Under the pieces are notes generated by a model. The model ran no database searches, was not told the DNA's origin, and saw nothing but the letters and a program-made list of their open reading frames with translations. This document shows, piece by piece, positions 28,423-39,271 of a stretch of DNA of 64,000 nucleotides (the first letter of the stretch is position 1; each line of letters begins with the position of its first letter). Both the position numbers and the translations under genes were made by a program. Source of the DNA: Cupriavidus consociatus (GTDB lineage Bacteria > Pseudomonadota > Gammaproteobacteria > Burkholderiales > Burkholderiaceae); assembly GCF_017814975.1 (NCBI RefSeq), contig NZ_JAGIQA010000012.1:62001-126000 (forward strand), in the 5' to 3' direction.

Positions 28423-28896
28423 CTACATCATCCTGTGCGCGAAGTGTCCGCGCTTTGCATCGGCCATCAGTTCCATGAACTGGTCGGTGCTCATGTGCAC
28501 CAGTTCCTGGTGGTCGCCAGCTTCGAAATAGACGTCCGCATGCGTCAGCAGGCTGTCGTCCAGCCAGGTCTGCGTGCCATACGCCATGGCGACCGGCGGG
28601 ATCGCGCCGTGGTCGCAGTCCCTGAACACTTCGCGCACGCCATCCTCGTGCGCCAGCGACAGGTTGCGTCCGGTCTGCTCGCGGATCTCCGCCAGTCTCA
28701 GGTGGTGCGTGGAAGGAATCACCGCAGCGACATAGCCGCTGTCGTCTTCCAGCAGGACTGTCTTGGCCAGACGGTCTCCGGGAATGTGTGCAGCGTGTGC
28801 AGTGGCCATGCTGCTCAGGCTGTAAGGGTGCCGAACGGTGTCGAACTGGCTGTGCTTGGTGCTCAGGCATTTCGCCAGCGTATTAGCCATGGTCAT
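28423..28896 (-). CDS. YbaK/aminoacyl-tRNA deacylase-like protein
   Basis: A 157-residue YbaK/ProX-like protein. Relatives remove wrongly attached amino acids from tRNAs (trans-editing), for example Cys from tRNA-Pro. Seen features are the family beta-strands DRLAKTVLLEDDSGYVAAVIP, then LRLAEIREQTGRNLSLAHEDGVREVF and DHGAIPPVAMAYGTQTWLDD. The specificity cannot be told. The start at 28896 (MTMANTLAK) has GGAGG about 9 bp upstream; a second ATG two codons later is less well placed. Confidence 0.85.
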   Translation of the reverse strand: MTMANTLAKCLSTKHSQFDTVRHPYSLSSMATAHAAHIPGDRLAKTVLLEDDSGYVAAVIPSTHHLRLAEIREQTGRNLSLAHEDGVREVFRDCDHGAIPPVAMAYGTQTWLDDSLLTHADVYFEAGDHQELVHMSTDQFMELMADAKRGHFAHRMM

Positions 28897-29001
28897 GATC
28901 TCAAACCTCCGACGCGCTCATCGCGACAGTTGTCCGGGTGCTAATACTATAGGTCGCTGCGGGCCGGGTGGAGGCGTGTCGACGTGTCCATTCCCGGCAA
29001 C

Positions 29002-29026
29002 AAAAAAAGGGCACCTTGCGGTGCCC
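29002..29026 (-). terminator. Rho-independent terminator of tctBA
   Basis: On the minus strand, GGGCACC GCAA GGTGCCC is followed by TTTTTTT (29002-29008). It lies 48 bp beyond the tctA stop. Confidence 0.9.
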
Positions 29027-29073
29027 TCAGTGTTGCATTGCGTGCCAGCCCGCAGGCTGGCGGCAAGTCCTGC

Positions 29074-30576
29074 TTATTCTTCCTGGAACGCTTCTTCGCG
29101 CTTGGCCTTGATCGACGGCATCGCCACGATGGCCACCAGCACGGCGGCGGCGATCAGCAGGCCCATCGACAGCGGACGCGTCACGAACACGCTGAAGTCA
29201 CCACGCGACAGCAGCAGCGAGCGGCGGAAGTTCTCTTCCATCATCGGCCCCAGCACGAAGCCCAGCAGCAGCGGTGCCGGTTCGCAGCGCAGCTTCAGGA
29301 ACAGGTAGCCGACCACGCCGAAGGCCGCGGTCTGGAACACGTCGAAGGTGGTGTTCTGGACCGAGTACACGCCGATGCAGCAGAAGGTCAGGATGGCCGG
29401 ATACAGGTAGCGGTAAGGCACCTTCAGCAGCTTCACCCAGATGCCGATCAGCGGCAGGTTCAGCACGATCAGCATGAAGTTGCCGATCCACATCGAGGCG
29501 ATCAGGCCCCAGAACAGCGCCGGGTTGCTCGACATCACCTGCGGGCCGGGCTGGATGTTGTGGATGGTCATCGCACCCACCATCAGCGCCATCACCGCGT
29601 TGGGCGGAATGCCCAGCGTCAGCAGCGGGATGAACGAGGTCTGCGCCGCGGCGTTGTTGGCCGATTCCGGACCGGCCACGCCTTCGATCGCGCCCTTGCC
29701 GAATTCCTGCGGGTACTTGGAGGTCTTCTTCTCCAGCGAGTACGCAGCGAACGAGGCCAGCGAAGCGCCGCCGCCCGGCAGGATGCCCAGCGCCGAACCC
29801 AGCACGGTGCCACGCAGCACGGCGGGGATCATGCGCTTGAAGTCAGCCTTGGTCGGGAACAGGTTGGTGATGTGGTCGGTGAAGGTCTCGCGGGCTTCCT
29901 TCTGCTCCAGGTTGGCGATGATTTCAGCAAAGCCGAAGATGCCCATTGCCACCGAGACGAAGTTCAGGCCGTCGGTCAGTTCCGGCACGTCGAACGAGAA
30001 GCGCGCGGCGCCCGAGTTGACGTCGGTACCCACCAGGCCCAGCAGCAGGCCCAGCACGATCATGGCGATCGCCTTGACCAGCGAACCCGAAGCCAGCACC
30101 ACGGCGCCGATCAGGCCCAGCACCATCAGCGAGAAGTACTCGGCGGGGCCGAACTTGAACGCCAGTTCCGACAGCGGCGCGGCGAAGGCGGCCAGGATCA
30201 GGGTGGCCACGCAGCCGGCGAAGAACGAGCCCAGGCCCGCTGTCGCCAGCGCCACCCCCGCTCGCCCTCGTCTTGCCATCTGGTAGCCATCGATGGTTGT
30301 CACCACCGACGACGATTCACCCGGCAGGTTCACCAGGATGGCGGTGGTCGAACCGCCGTACTGGGCGCCGTAGTAGATGCCGGCCAGCATGATCAGCGCG
30401 GCCACCGGGGGCAGCGTGTAGGTCACCGGCAGCAGCATGGCGATGGTGGCCAGCGGCCCCAGGCCCGGCAGCACGCCGATCAGGGTACCCAGCACGCAGC
30501 CCAGGAAGGCGTAGGCCAGGTTCTGGAAGGTCAGGGCGGTGGAGAAGCCCAGGCCCAGGTTAGTGAGTAGTTCCAT
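29074..30576 (-). CDS. tctA: TctA, large membrane subunit of tripartite tricarboxylate transporter
   Basis: A 500-residue polytopic inner-membrane protein that couples uptake of a di- or tricarboxylate to an ion gradient. Typical TctA landmarks are LIGVLPGLGPLATIAMLLP near residue 37, YYGAQYGGSTTAILVNLPGE, and GILPGGGASLASFAAYSLEK, the second internal repeat. Length is that of the family. AAGGAGGCC precedes the ATG at 30576. tctB lies 13 bp upstream. No tctC adjoins; two orphan TctC-like Bug genes (23645-24622 and 33442-34437) occur in the window and may supply the binding subunit. Confidence 0.95.
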   Translation of the reverse strand: MELLTNLGLGFSTALTFQNLAYAFLGCVLGTLIGVLPGLGPLATIAMLLPVTYTLPPVAALIMLAGIYYGAQYGGSTTAILVNLPGESSSVVTTIDGYQMARRGRAGVALATAGLGSFFAGCVATLILAAFAAPLSELAFKFGPAEYFSLMVLGLIGAVVLASGSLVKAIAMIVLGLLLGLVGTDVNSGAARFSFDVPELTDGLNFVSVAMGIFGFAEIIANLEQKEARETFTDHITNLFPTKADFKRMIPAVLRGTVLGSALGILPGGGASLASFAAYSLEKKTSKYPQEFGKGAIEGVAGPESANNAAAQTSFIPLLTLGIPPNAVMALMVGAMTIHNIQPGPQVMSSNPALFWGLIASMWIGNFMLIVLNLPLIGIWVKLLKVPYRYLYPAILTFCCIGVYSVQNTTFDVFQTAAFGVVGYLFLKLRCEPAPLLLGFVLGPMMEENFRRSLLLSRGDFSVFVTRPLSMGLLIAAAVLVAIVAMPSIKAKREEAFQEE

Positions 30577-30589
30577 GTTGGCGGCCTCC

Positions 30590-31051
30590 TTAGCTTGCCA
30601 GGAAAGCCGGCCACACCGGCATCTGCAGGTTGATGCCGTACACGAACGCACCCAGGCTGATGATGACCAGGATGATCGAGTTGAGGATGGCGCCCTTCCA
30701 GCTGAACTCGTGGCTGGCCATCGACGACACCAGCACCAGCACCAGCACCGACAGCACCATGCCCAGCGGCTTCAGCAGCAGGCCGAACAGCACCACCGCA
30801 CCGAGGATCCACAGCAACGTCTTGATGTCCCAGCGGGCCAGCTGATCCTCTTCCATCTTGGAAGACAGCGAACCCCACAGCACCAGCACGCCCAGCAGGG
30901 CGAGCACGATACCGAGCCAGAACGGGAAGTATCCCGGTCCCATTTTTGCGGCGGTTCCCATGGAATAGCCGCGTGCGACCCAGGAAAAGCCGAATCCGAC
31001 CAGGATGAACATCAGGCCGGAGGCGAAGTCCTTTTGGCTACGTATGCGCAA
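30590..31051 (-). CDS. tctB: TctB, small membrane subunit, TTG start
   Basis: A 153-residue membrane protein with four hydrophobic helices: LMFILVGFGFSWVARGY, GPGYFPFWLGIVLALLGVLVLWG, TLLWILGAVVLFGLLL and ILNSIILVIISLGAFVYGI, the TctB pattern. GAGGAG (seven bases upstream) fixes a TTG start at 31051, giving LRIRSQKDFASG read as Met. The alternative internal ATG (MFILVG) would delete the polar N-terminus. It is the first gene of tctBA; the promoter must lie in 31052-31425. Confidence 0.88.
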   Translation of the reverse strand: MRIRSQKDFASGLMFILVGFGFSWVARGYSMGTAAKMGPGYFPFWLGIVLALLGVLVLWGSLSSKMEEDQLARWDIKTLLWILGAVVLFGLLLKPLGMVLSVLVLVLVSSMASHEFSWKGAILNSIILVIISLGAFVYGINLQMPVWPAFLAS

Positions 31052-31425
31052 AGTGAATCTCCTCGAAAAGACGCTTGAAATCTGCGGTTGACCCTTTGTT
31101 GCATCGCATCAATGCGGTCTGCAGCGAAGGGCCCTCCTGCGGGCAGGGTGGAAGTTAAGGGGGCGACCTTTCAGCTACCTTTCAGATGTCTGCAAACTGG
31201 GTCATGGTTCGGGTATCCCCTAGTGAGATGGCGCCTAAAAGGGCACTGGCGCGTTCCGCAAAGCCAGTCTGGAGGCGGGCTGGCGGGCGAGGCGGCAGGA
31301 GTGCTGCGCTATCATCTGGAGCAGCCCGCGCCTACGCACAATGGCTTTTCGCGCAGCACCGGCCTGAGAGCCTTGTAAGGTTTGAAAGGTTGCGGCAGGA
31401 GCCTCAACTTGACGCAAGGAGCCGT
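31052..31425. promoter_or_regulatory. 374-bp divergent region between tctB and the antiporter gene
   Basis: Contains no gene: open frames here lack ribosome-binding sites and cross both promoters. The notable element is an 11-bp tandem repeat at 31164-31185. Both flanking genes begin with TTG. No further promoter boxes were clear by eye. Confidence 0.5.
31164..31185 (-). promoter_or_regulatory. Two 11-bp direct repeats, OmpR/PhoB-type response-regulator site
   Basis: On the minus strand, CTGAAAGGTAG (31175-31185) and CTGAAAGGTCG (31164-31174) are adjacent and match in 10 of 11 positions. OmpR/PhoB-family regulators bind such tandem 11-bp-spaced half-sites. TctD, which controls tct operons in other bacteria, belongs to this family. 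No tctDE genes are in the window, so the link is inference. Confidence 0.5.
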
Positions 31426-33207
<1,782 letters not shown>

Positions 33208-33219
33208 CCGCGCCAGTTT

Positions 33220-33424
33220 GCTCCCCTCTCCCGCGTGCGGGAGAGGGGCAGGGGGTGAGGGCAGGAGGGTCAAAGGCTGAGGGCGGTGGGTTAAAGCCGT
33301 TGGCCTTGCTGGATGTGGTTCCTAGCTGAACCGCCCCTCACCCCAACCCTCTCCCCTTAGGGGAGAGGGAGAACACCTTGCTTGGGCCAGCTCGATCGGC
33401 CTGGGAGCACCCCAAACCGTTGGC
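33220..33424. repeat. Composite intergenic repeat, copy 2, inverted
   Basis: Between the convergent antiporter and Bug genes. Hairpins CCCCTCTCCCGC/GCGGGAGAGGGG (33223-33248) and CCCTCTCCCC/GGGGAGAGGG (33347-33369) flank a spacer. Reverse-complemented, the segment follows copy 1 (11439-11650) block by block: GCCAACGGTTT, AGCAAGGTGTTCTCC, the hairpin, GGGGTGAGGGG, AGGAACCA, GCAAGGCCAACGG, then the second hairpin. Confidence 0.8.
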
Positions 33425-33441
33425 GCCGCGAGTGCTTGTCC

Positions 33442-34437
33442 TTAGTCGACCTTGGCCCCCGATACCTTCACGATCTGGGCATACTTCTTCAGTTCCTTCT
33501 GGATCAGCGCCGCGAACTGCTCCGGCGTGGTCGGCGCCGGCTGTGCGCCGATGCGGGCCAGGCGCGCCTTCATGTCGTCCGTCTTCAGGATCGCCACGAT
33601 CTCGTGGTTCAGCTTCTCCACAATGTCGCGCGGCGTATTGGCCGGCGCGAACACGCCGAACCAGGTCGAGATATCGAAGCCTTCCAGCCCCAGCCCCTTG
33701 CCGGCCTCGGCAATGGTCGGCAGTTCGGGGAATGCCGCCGCGCGGCCGGCGGTGGTCACGGCGAAGGCCTTGAGCTTGCCTGCCTTGATATTGGCCGACG
33801 CCGAAGCGAGGTTGTCGAAGATCAGGTCGGTCTGGCCCGACAGCACCGACAGCTGCGCGGGCGACGCGCCGTTGTAGGGGATATGGACCATGCTGATCTT
33901 CGCCATGCTCTTGAACAGCTCGCCCGACAGGTGCCCGGCGCTGCCGTTGCCGCCCGAGGCATAGTCAAGCTTGCCCGGATTCTTGCGTGCGTAGGCAACC
34001 AGGTCGCGCACATTGTCGATGCGCAGCTCGGCGGCCTTGCCGGGGTGCATCACCAGCACGTTGGGCACGTCGGCGACCAGCGTGATCGGCGCGAAGTCCT
34101 TGACCGGGTCATACGGCATCTTGCTGAACAGCGTCGGGTTGATGGCATGCGTGGCCACCGCGCCCATGACGATGGTGTAGCCGTCGGCCGGCTGCTTGGC
34201 GACGTAGTCCGCGCCCAGGTTGCCGCCGGCGCCCGGCTTGTTTTCCACCACCACGGGCTGGCCCAGGCTGTCGCGCAGCTTGTCGCCGATGGCGCGCGCC
34301 ACGGTGTCGAGCGGGCCGCCGGCGGGATAGGGCACCACGAAGCGGACGGGCTTGGTGGGGTAGGCGTTGGTGGCCGCGCCGGCGGCGGCGGGCATCAGCG
34401 CCGCGGTCAGCGCGGCGGCAAGCAGTTTCTTCAGCAT
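33442..34437 (-). CDS. Bug/TctC-type periplasmic solute-binding protein, second copy
   Basis: A 331-residue binding protein with signal peptide LLAAALTAALMPAAAGA and the mature start TNAYPTKPVRFVVPYPAGGPLD. Family landmarks are QPVVVENKPGAGGNLGADYV, GYTIVMGAVATHAINPTLFS and STWFGVFAPANTPRDIV. It is not next to tctA or tctB; it could serve tctBA, 2.4 kb away across the antiporter. A DUF2214-like gene lies 28 bp upstream on the same strand, so the two are probably co-transcribed. The carboxylate ligand is unknown. Confidence 0.92.
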   Translation of the reverse strand: MLKKLLAAALTAALMPAAAGAATNAYPTKPVRFVVPYPAGGPLDTVARAIGDKLRDSLGQPVVVENKPGAGGNLGADYVAKQPADGYTIVMGAVATHAINPTLFSKMPYDPVKDFAPITLVADVPNVLVMHPGKAAELRIDNVRDLVAYARKNPGKLDYASGGNGSAGHLSGELFKSMAKISMVHIPYNGASPAQLSVLSGQTDLIFDNLASASANIKAGKLKAFAVTTAGRAAAFPELPTIAEAGKGLGLEGFDISTWFGVFAPANTPRDIVEKLNHEIVAILKTDDMKARLARIGAQPAPTTPEQFAALIQKELKKYAQIVKVSGAKVD

Positions 34438-34465
34438 GTTGCGGATGACAGAGGGATTGGGATTC

Positions 34466-34921
34466 TTAGCGGGCCCCGATGCCGCGCGCCATCATCACGG
34501 CGCACAGCGGCAGCAGGATCACCAGGTGCGATTCGATCATGACCCAGCGCCGCGCCGCCTTGATCTCGGACGGCGGCGGCACGTAATCGGGCAGCCTGCG
34601 CGCCTGCTTGCGCCAGCGCGCGATGGCAAAGGTCGGCGGCAGCGAGCACAGCGCGATCAGCACGAACACGCCCATCTTGGCGTGGAACCACGGGTTGTGC
34701 AGGTAGAAGTCGACGCCCTTGGCGCCGTAGAACAGGCGCAGCAGGCCGGTCGCCAGCGCCAGCATCGCCGACAGGAAATAGAACAGGTCGTACAGCGACA
34801 GGCGCCGCACGGTGGCCGGGCTGAGGTCCGGGCGCAGCGCCACGGCCTCGGCGGCCATCAGCGTGATCAGGACAAAGATCGCAAGGAAATGCAGGAAGGC
34901 CAGGATGGCGTCGGTCAGCAT
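34466..34921 (-). CDS. DUF2214-like membrane protein
   Basis: A 151-residue protein with four hydrophobic helices: AILAFLHFLAIFVLITLMA, LFYFLSAMLALATGLLRLFY, MGVFVLIALCSLPPTFAIA and SHLVILLPLCAVMMARGI. The pattern of two charged loops matches the DUF2214 family of small bacterial membrane proteins with unknown role. AAAGGAGAACCC precedes the ATG at 34921. Adjacent genes on the same strand are a CoA-transferase upstream and a Bug protein downstream. Confidence 0.78.
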   Translation of the reverse strand: MLTDAILAFLHFLAIFVLITLMAAEAVALRPDLSPATVRRLSLYDLFYFLSAMLALATGLLRLFYGAKGVDFYLHNPWFHAKMGVFVLIALCSLPPTFAIARWRKQARRLPDYVPPPSEIKAARRWVMIESHLVILLPLCAVMMARGIGAR

Positions 34922-35057
34922 GGGTTCTCCTTTGCTTTGCGCCGGGCCCGCGCGGGTGGCGCGGCCCCGGGGAAAGTACTTCAGTGGGGACTGAACTTCC
35001 GGAAAGCACCTGCGCCGCGCCTGGACCATCTGGCCTGCCGCAGGCAGGAGGAGAATC

Positions 35058-36278
35058 TTACAGCACACCTTTTGCACGAAGTGCGGCGATCTGCCCGGCG
35101 CTGTATCCCAGGGTGTCCGCCAGCACCGTGTCGGTGTGCTCGCCCAGCAGTGGCGGATGCCGCAGCGCCTGCGGCGGCGTCGCGCTCATCTTGATCGGGC
35201 TGCCGACCAGCTTGACCTCGCCGGCGCTCGGGTGCGGCAGGTCCACGCGCAGGCCGCGCGCCTTGACCTGGTCGTCCTCGAACACGTCGTCGAGCGTGTT
35301 GATGGGGCCGCACGGCACGCCCGCTGCCTCCAGGTCGCGGATCCATTGCGCGCGGGTGCGCGGGCGCACCATCTCGGCCAGGATCGGCACCAGGATGTCG
35401 CGGTTGGCCACGCGCTGCGGGTTCCTGGCGAAGCGCGGGTCATCGGCCAGCTCGGGCCGGCCGCCGTCGGTGACGAACTTGCGGAACTGCCCGTCGTTGC
35501 CCACCGCGACGATGATCCAGCCGTCGGCGGCCTGGAAGGTCTGGTAGGGCACGATATTGGGGTGCGCATTGCCCCAGCGGCGCGGTGCCTCGCCGCTGGC
35601 CAGGTAGTTGGTGTTCATGTTGGCGAGCATGGCCACCTGTACGTCGAGCAGCGCCATGTCGATGTACTGGCCCTCGCCGGTGCGGTCGCGGTGCGCCAGC
35701 GCCGCCAGCACGGCGATGGTGGCGTACTGGCCCGTCATCAGGTCGGAAATCGCCACGCCGGCCTTCTGCGGGCCGCCGCCGGGCAGGTCGTCGCGCTCGC
35801 CGGTCAGGCTCATGAAGCCGCCCATGCCCTGGATGATGAAGTCATAGCCGGGGCGCGCGGCGTACGGGCCGGTCTGGCCGAAGCCGGTGACCGAGCAGTA
35901 GATCAGGTCGGGCCTGACCTGCCTGAGGGAGTCGTAGTCCAGGCCATATTTCTTCAGCTGCCCGACCTTGTAGTTCTCCAGCACCACGTCGCTCTGCGCG
36001 GCCAGGTCGCGCACGATCTGCTGGCCCTCGGGCGTGCTGATGTCGCAGGTGACAGAGCGCTTGTTGCGGTTGGCGGCCAGGTAGTAGGCGGCCTCGGCGG
36101 TGTCGCGGCCGTCTTCGTCCTTGAGCCAGGGCGGGCCCCAGGTGCGGGTGTCGTCGCCGGCGCCGGGGCGCTCGATCTTGATCACATCGGCGCCGAAGTC
36201 GGCAAGGTTCTGGGCGCACCAGGGACCGGCGAGGACGCGGGTCAGGTCGAGCACGCGGAGATGGCTTAAAGCTCCCAT
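35058..36278 (-). CDS. CaiB/BaiF family CoA-transferase, second copy
   Basis: A 406-residue family III CoA-transferase of standard length. The N-terminal signature is GALSHLRVLDLTRVLAGPWC and NLADFGADVIKIERPGAGDD, then SVTGFGQTGPYAARPGYD and the catalytic-site segment VAISDLMTGQYATIAVLAAL. Its position with a Bug binding protein suggests activation of an imported organic acid by CoA transfer. The substrate is unknown. The ATG at 36278 gives the family start; upstream in-frame sequence is not protein-like. Confidence 0.9.
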   Translation of the reverse strand: MGALSHLRVLDLTRVLAGPWCAQNLADFGADVIKIERPGAGDDTRTWGPPWLKDEDGRDTAEAAYYLAANRNKRSVTCDISTPEGQQIVRDLAAQSDVVLENYKVGQLKKYGLDYDSLRQVRPDLIYCSVTGFGQTGPYAARPGYDFIIQGMGGFMSLTGERDDLPGGGPQKAGVAISDLMTGQYATIAVLAALAHRDRTGEGQYIDMALLDVQVAMLANMNTNYLASGEAPRRWGNAHPNIVPYQTFQAADGWIIVAVGNDGQFRKFVTDGGRPELADDPRFARNPQRVANRDILVPILAEMVRPRTRAQWIRDLEAAGVPCGPINTLDDVFEDDQVKARGLRVDLPHPSAGEVKLVGSPIKMSATPPQALRHPPLLGEHTDTVLADTLGYSAGQIAALRAKGVL

Positions 36279-36578
36279 GGCGATAGAAGAAATTCTGAGG
36301 TGGTGCGGGGAAGGATCGGAAAACCGGCTGCCGGCGCCGCGGGGGGCCGGCGCGGGGTGCCTGCACTGTATCACCCGGGCCCGGCGAGGCAAGCCGCAGG
36401 GTGATGCTAAGGCCACTTCTTGATATTTGATTTGGGCGATAGCCGGCCGCTGCCGGGGCGTGGCGCCTGCACTGCCCGGCATGTCCTGTTGGGACTGGCT
36501 TGCCCGTATAATCAACGGTTTGCAAATCCAAAACTGACTCGTCGCGCCCGGCCCAGCCGCAGCAGCGTCCGCCATCCC
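36279..36578 (+). promoter_or_regulatory. 300-bp divergent region with alaS -10 box
   Basis: A consensus TATAAT stands at 36507-36512, about 66 bp before alaS; no matching -35 is obvious 17 bp upstream. Nothing else was recognised. Confidence 0.5.
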
Positions 36579-39212
36579 ATGAAAGTCTCAGACATTCGCA
36601 GCAAGTTCCTCCAGTTCTTCGAATCGAAGGGCCATACCGTGGTCCGCTCGTCCAGCCTGGTGCCGGCGAACGACCCGACGCTGCTGTTCACCAATTCCGG
36701 CATGGTGCAGTTCAAGGACGTGTTCCTGGGCACCGACAAGCGCCCGTACACCCGCGCGACCTCGTCGCAGCGTTCGGTACGCGCCGGCGGCAAGCACAAC
36801 GACCTGGAGAACGTGGGCTACACCGCGCGCCACCACACGTTCTTCGAGATGCTGGGCAATTTCTCGTTTGGTGACTACTTCAAGCGCGAAGCCATCCAGT
36901 ACGCCTGGGAACTGCTGACCAAGACCTACCAGCTGCCGGCGGAGAAGCTGTGGGTGACGGTCTACGCGGAAGACGACGAGGCCTACGACATCTGGGCCAG
37001 GGAAGTGGGCGTGCCGACCGAGCGCATCGTGCGCATCGGCGACAACAAGGGCGCGCGCTACGCGTCGGACAACTTCTGGCAGATGGCCGACACCGGCCCG
37101 TGCGGCCCGTGCTCGGAAATCTTCTACGACCACGGCCCGGACGTGTGGGGCGGCCCGCCGGGATCGCCGGAGGAAGACGGCGACCGCTACATCGAGATCT
37201 GGAACCTGGTGTTCATGCAGTTCAACCGTGACGAGCAGGGCAACATGACGCCGCTGCCCAAGCCGTGCGTGGACACCGGCATGGGCCTGGAGCGCATCGC
37301 CGCGGTGCTGCAGCACGTGCACAGCAACTATGAGATCGACCTGTTCCAGGCGCTGATCAAGGCCGCTGCGCGCGAAACGCATATCGACAACCTGAACCAG
37401 AACTCGCTGAAGGTCATTGCCGACCATATCCGCGCGTGCTCGTTCCTGATCGTCGACGGCGTGATCCCCGGCAACGAAGGCCGCGGCTACGTGCTGCGCC
37501 GCATCGTGCGCCGCGCCATCCGCCACGGCTACAAGCTGGGCCAGAAGACCCCGTTCTTCCACAAGCTGGTGCCGGACCTGGTCGCGCAGATGGGCGAGGC
37601 CTATCCGGAACTGGCCGAAGCGCAGTCGCGCGTGACCGAAGTGCTGAAGGCCGAAGAAGAGCGCTTCTTCGAGACCATCGAGAACGGCATGTCGATCCTG
37701 GATGCTGCGCTGGCCGAGCTGAAGCTCAAGGGCGGCAAGACGCTGGATGGCGAACTGGCCTTCAAGCTGCACGACACCTTCGGCTTCCCGCTGGACCTGA
37801 CGCAGGACGTGTGCCGCGAGCAGGAAATCGGCGTGGATGAAGCCGCCTTCGACGCCGCCATGAGCCGCCAGCGCGAGCAGGCGCGTGCCGCCGGCAAGTT
37901 CAAGATGGCTGCCGGCCTGGAGTACACGGGCGACAAGACCGTGTTCCATGGCTATGAAAAGCTGGAACTGCCGCAGGCAACGGTCACCGCGCTGTATGTG
38001 GATGGCGCCGCCGTAGACGCCATGCAGCCGGGCCAGACCGGCGTGGTGGTGCTTGACAACACCCCGTTCTATGCGGAATCCGGCGGCCAGGCCGGCGACC
38101 AGGGCGTGCTGAAGGCCGCGAATGGCAATGGTGCCGTGTTTGCCGTGGCCGACACCACCAAGGTCCAGGCCGACGTGTTCGGTCACCAGGGCACGCTGGC
38201 AGGCGGCGCGCTGAAGGTGGGCGACACCGTGCAGCCTCAGGTCGACGCGCTGCGCCGCGCGCGCACCGTGCGCAACCACTCGGCCACCCACCTGATGCAC
38301 AAGGCCCTGCGCGAGGTGCTGGGCTCGCACGTGCAGCAGAAGGGCTCGCTGGTGGATGCGGACAAGACCCGCTTCGACTTCTCGCACAACGCCGCGCTGA
38401 CCGAAGACCAGATCCGCCGGGTCGAAGAGATCGTCAACGCCGAGATCCTGCGCAACGACGATACGCACGCAGAGATCATGCCGTTCGACGATGCCGTCAA
38501 GAGCGGCGCGATGGCACTGTTCGGCGAGAAGTACGCCGACGACGTGCGCGTGCTGTCGATCGGCACCTCGAAGGAACTGTGCGGCGGCACCCACGTGCAC
38601 CGCACCGGCGACATCGGCCTGTTCAAGATCGTGGTGGAAGGCGGCGTGGCCGCCGGCATCCGCCGCGTGGAAGCGATCACCGGCGACAACGCGCTGCACT
38701 ACCTGCAGAACCTGGATGCCAGGCTGAACGAAGCCGCCGCCGTGCTGAAGGCCCAGCCTTCGGAGCTGGTGCCGCGTATCGGCCAGGTGCAGGACCAGGT
38801 GCGCGCGCTGGAGAAGGAACTGGAGCGCCTGAAGAGCAAGCTGGCGGCTTCGCAGGGCGATGAGCTGGCGGCGCAGGCCGTCGACATCAAGGGCCTGAAA
38901 GTGCTGGCTGCCCAGCTCGACGGCGCCGACGTCAAGACGCTGCGCGAGACCATGGACAAGCTCAAGGACAAGCTGCAGAGCGCGGCGATCGTGCTGGCGG
39001 CCGTGGCCGACGGCAAGGTCAGCCTGATCGCCGGCGTCACCGCCGATGCGACCGGCAAGGTCAAGGCCGGCGAGCTGGTCAACTTTGTCGCCCAGCAGGT
39101 AGGCGGCAAGGGCGGCGGCCGTCCGGACATGGCGCAGGCTGGCGGCACCGACCCGGCCAAGCTGCCGCAGGCGCTGGCGGGTGTCAGCGAGTGGGTGGCG
39201 GCGAAGGTCTGA
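36579..39212 (+). CDS. alaS: Alanyl-tRNA synthetase
   Basis: Class II synthetase that charges tRNA-Ala and edits mischarged Ser and Gly. The 877-residue protein begins [20 protein letters not shown]; the class II core has [20 protein letters not shown] and [20 protein letters not shown]. The editing domain has the zinc/active-site pair HSATHLMH (about residues 567-574) and CGGTHV (about 668-673). A C-Ala-type tail with coiled coil and [11 protein letters not shown] follows. Length fits the family. Confidence 0.97.
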   Translation: MKVSDIRSKFLQFFESKGHTVVRSSSLVPANDPTLLFTNSGMVQFKDVFLGTDKRPYTRATSSQRSVRAGGKHNDLENVGYTARHHTFFEMLGNFSFGDYFKREAIQYAWELLTKTYQLPAEKLWVTVYAEDDEAYDIWAREVGVPTERIVRIGDNKGARYASDNFWQMADTGPCGPCSEIFYDHGPDVWGGPPGSPEEDGDRYIEIWNLVFMQFNRDEQGNMTPLPKPCVDTGMGLERIAAVLQHVHSNYEIDLFQALIKAAARETHIDNLNQNSLKVIADHIRACSFLIVDGVIPGNEGRGYVLRRIVRRAIRHGYKLGQKTPFFHKLVPDLVAQMGEAYPELAEAQSRVTEVLKAEEERFFETIENGMSILDAALAELKLKGGKTLDGELAFKLHDTFGFPLDLTQDVCREQEIGVDEAAFDAAMSRQREQARAAGKFKMAAGLEYTGDKTVFHGYEKLELPQATVTALYVDGAAVDAMQPGQTGVVVLDNTPFYAESGGQAGDQGVLKAANGNGAVFAVADTTKVQADVFGHQGTLAGGALKVGDTVQPQVDALRRARTVRNHSATHLMHKALREVLGSHVQQKGSLVDADKTRFDFSHNAALTEDQIRRVEEIVNAEILRNDDTHAEIMPFDDAVKSGAMALFGEKYADDVRVLSIGTSKELCGGTHVHRTGDIGLFKIVVEGGVAAGIRRVEAITGDNALHYLQNLDARLNEAAAVLKAQPSELVPRIGQVQDQVRALEKELERLKSKLAASQGDELAAQAVDIKGLKVLAAQLDGADVKTLRETMDKLKDKLQSAAIVLAAVADGKVSLIAGVTADATGKVKAGELVNFVAQQVGGKGGGRPDMAQAGGTDPAKLPQALAGVSEWVAAKV

Positions 39213-39242
39213 TGGCCTGACCGTACCGCAAGCCGATGAAGA

Positions 39243-39270
39243 GGGGCGCCAGTGGCGCCCCTTCTGCTTT
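39243..39270. terminator. Terminator between alaS and the slipin gene
   Basis: GGGGCGCC AGT GGCGCCCC (39243-39261) followed by TTCTGCTTT. It lies 31 bp after alaS and next to the convergent slipin stop. Confidence 0.8.
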
Positions 39271-39271
39271 C

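Noticed and set aside
31088-31378. Possible small gene in the tctB-antiporter gap
   Set aside because: No Shine-Dalgarno sequence and it spans the tandem regulatory repeat.
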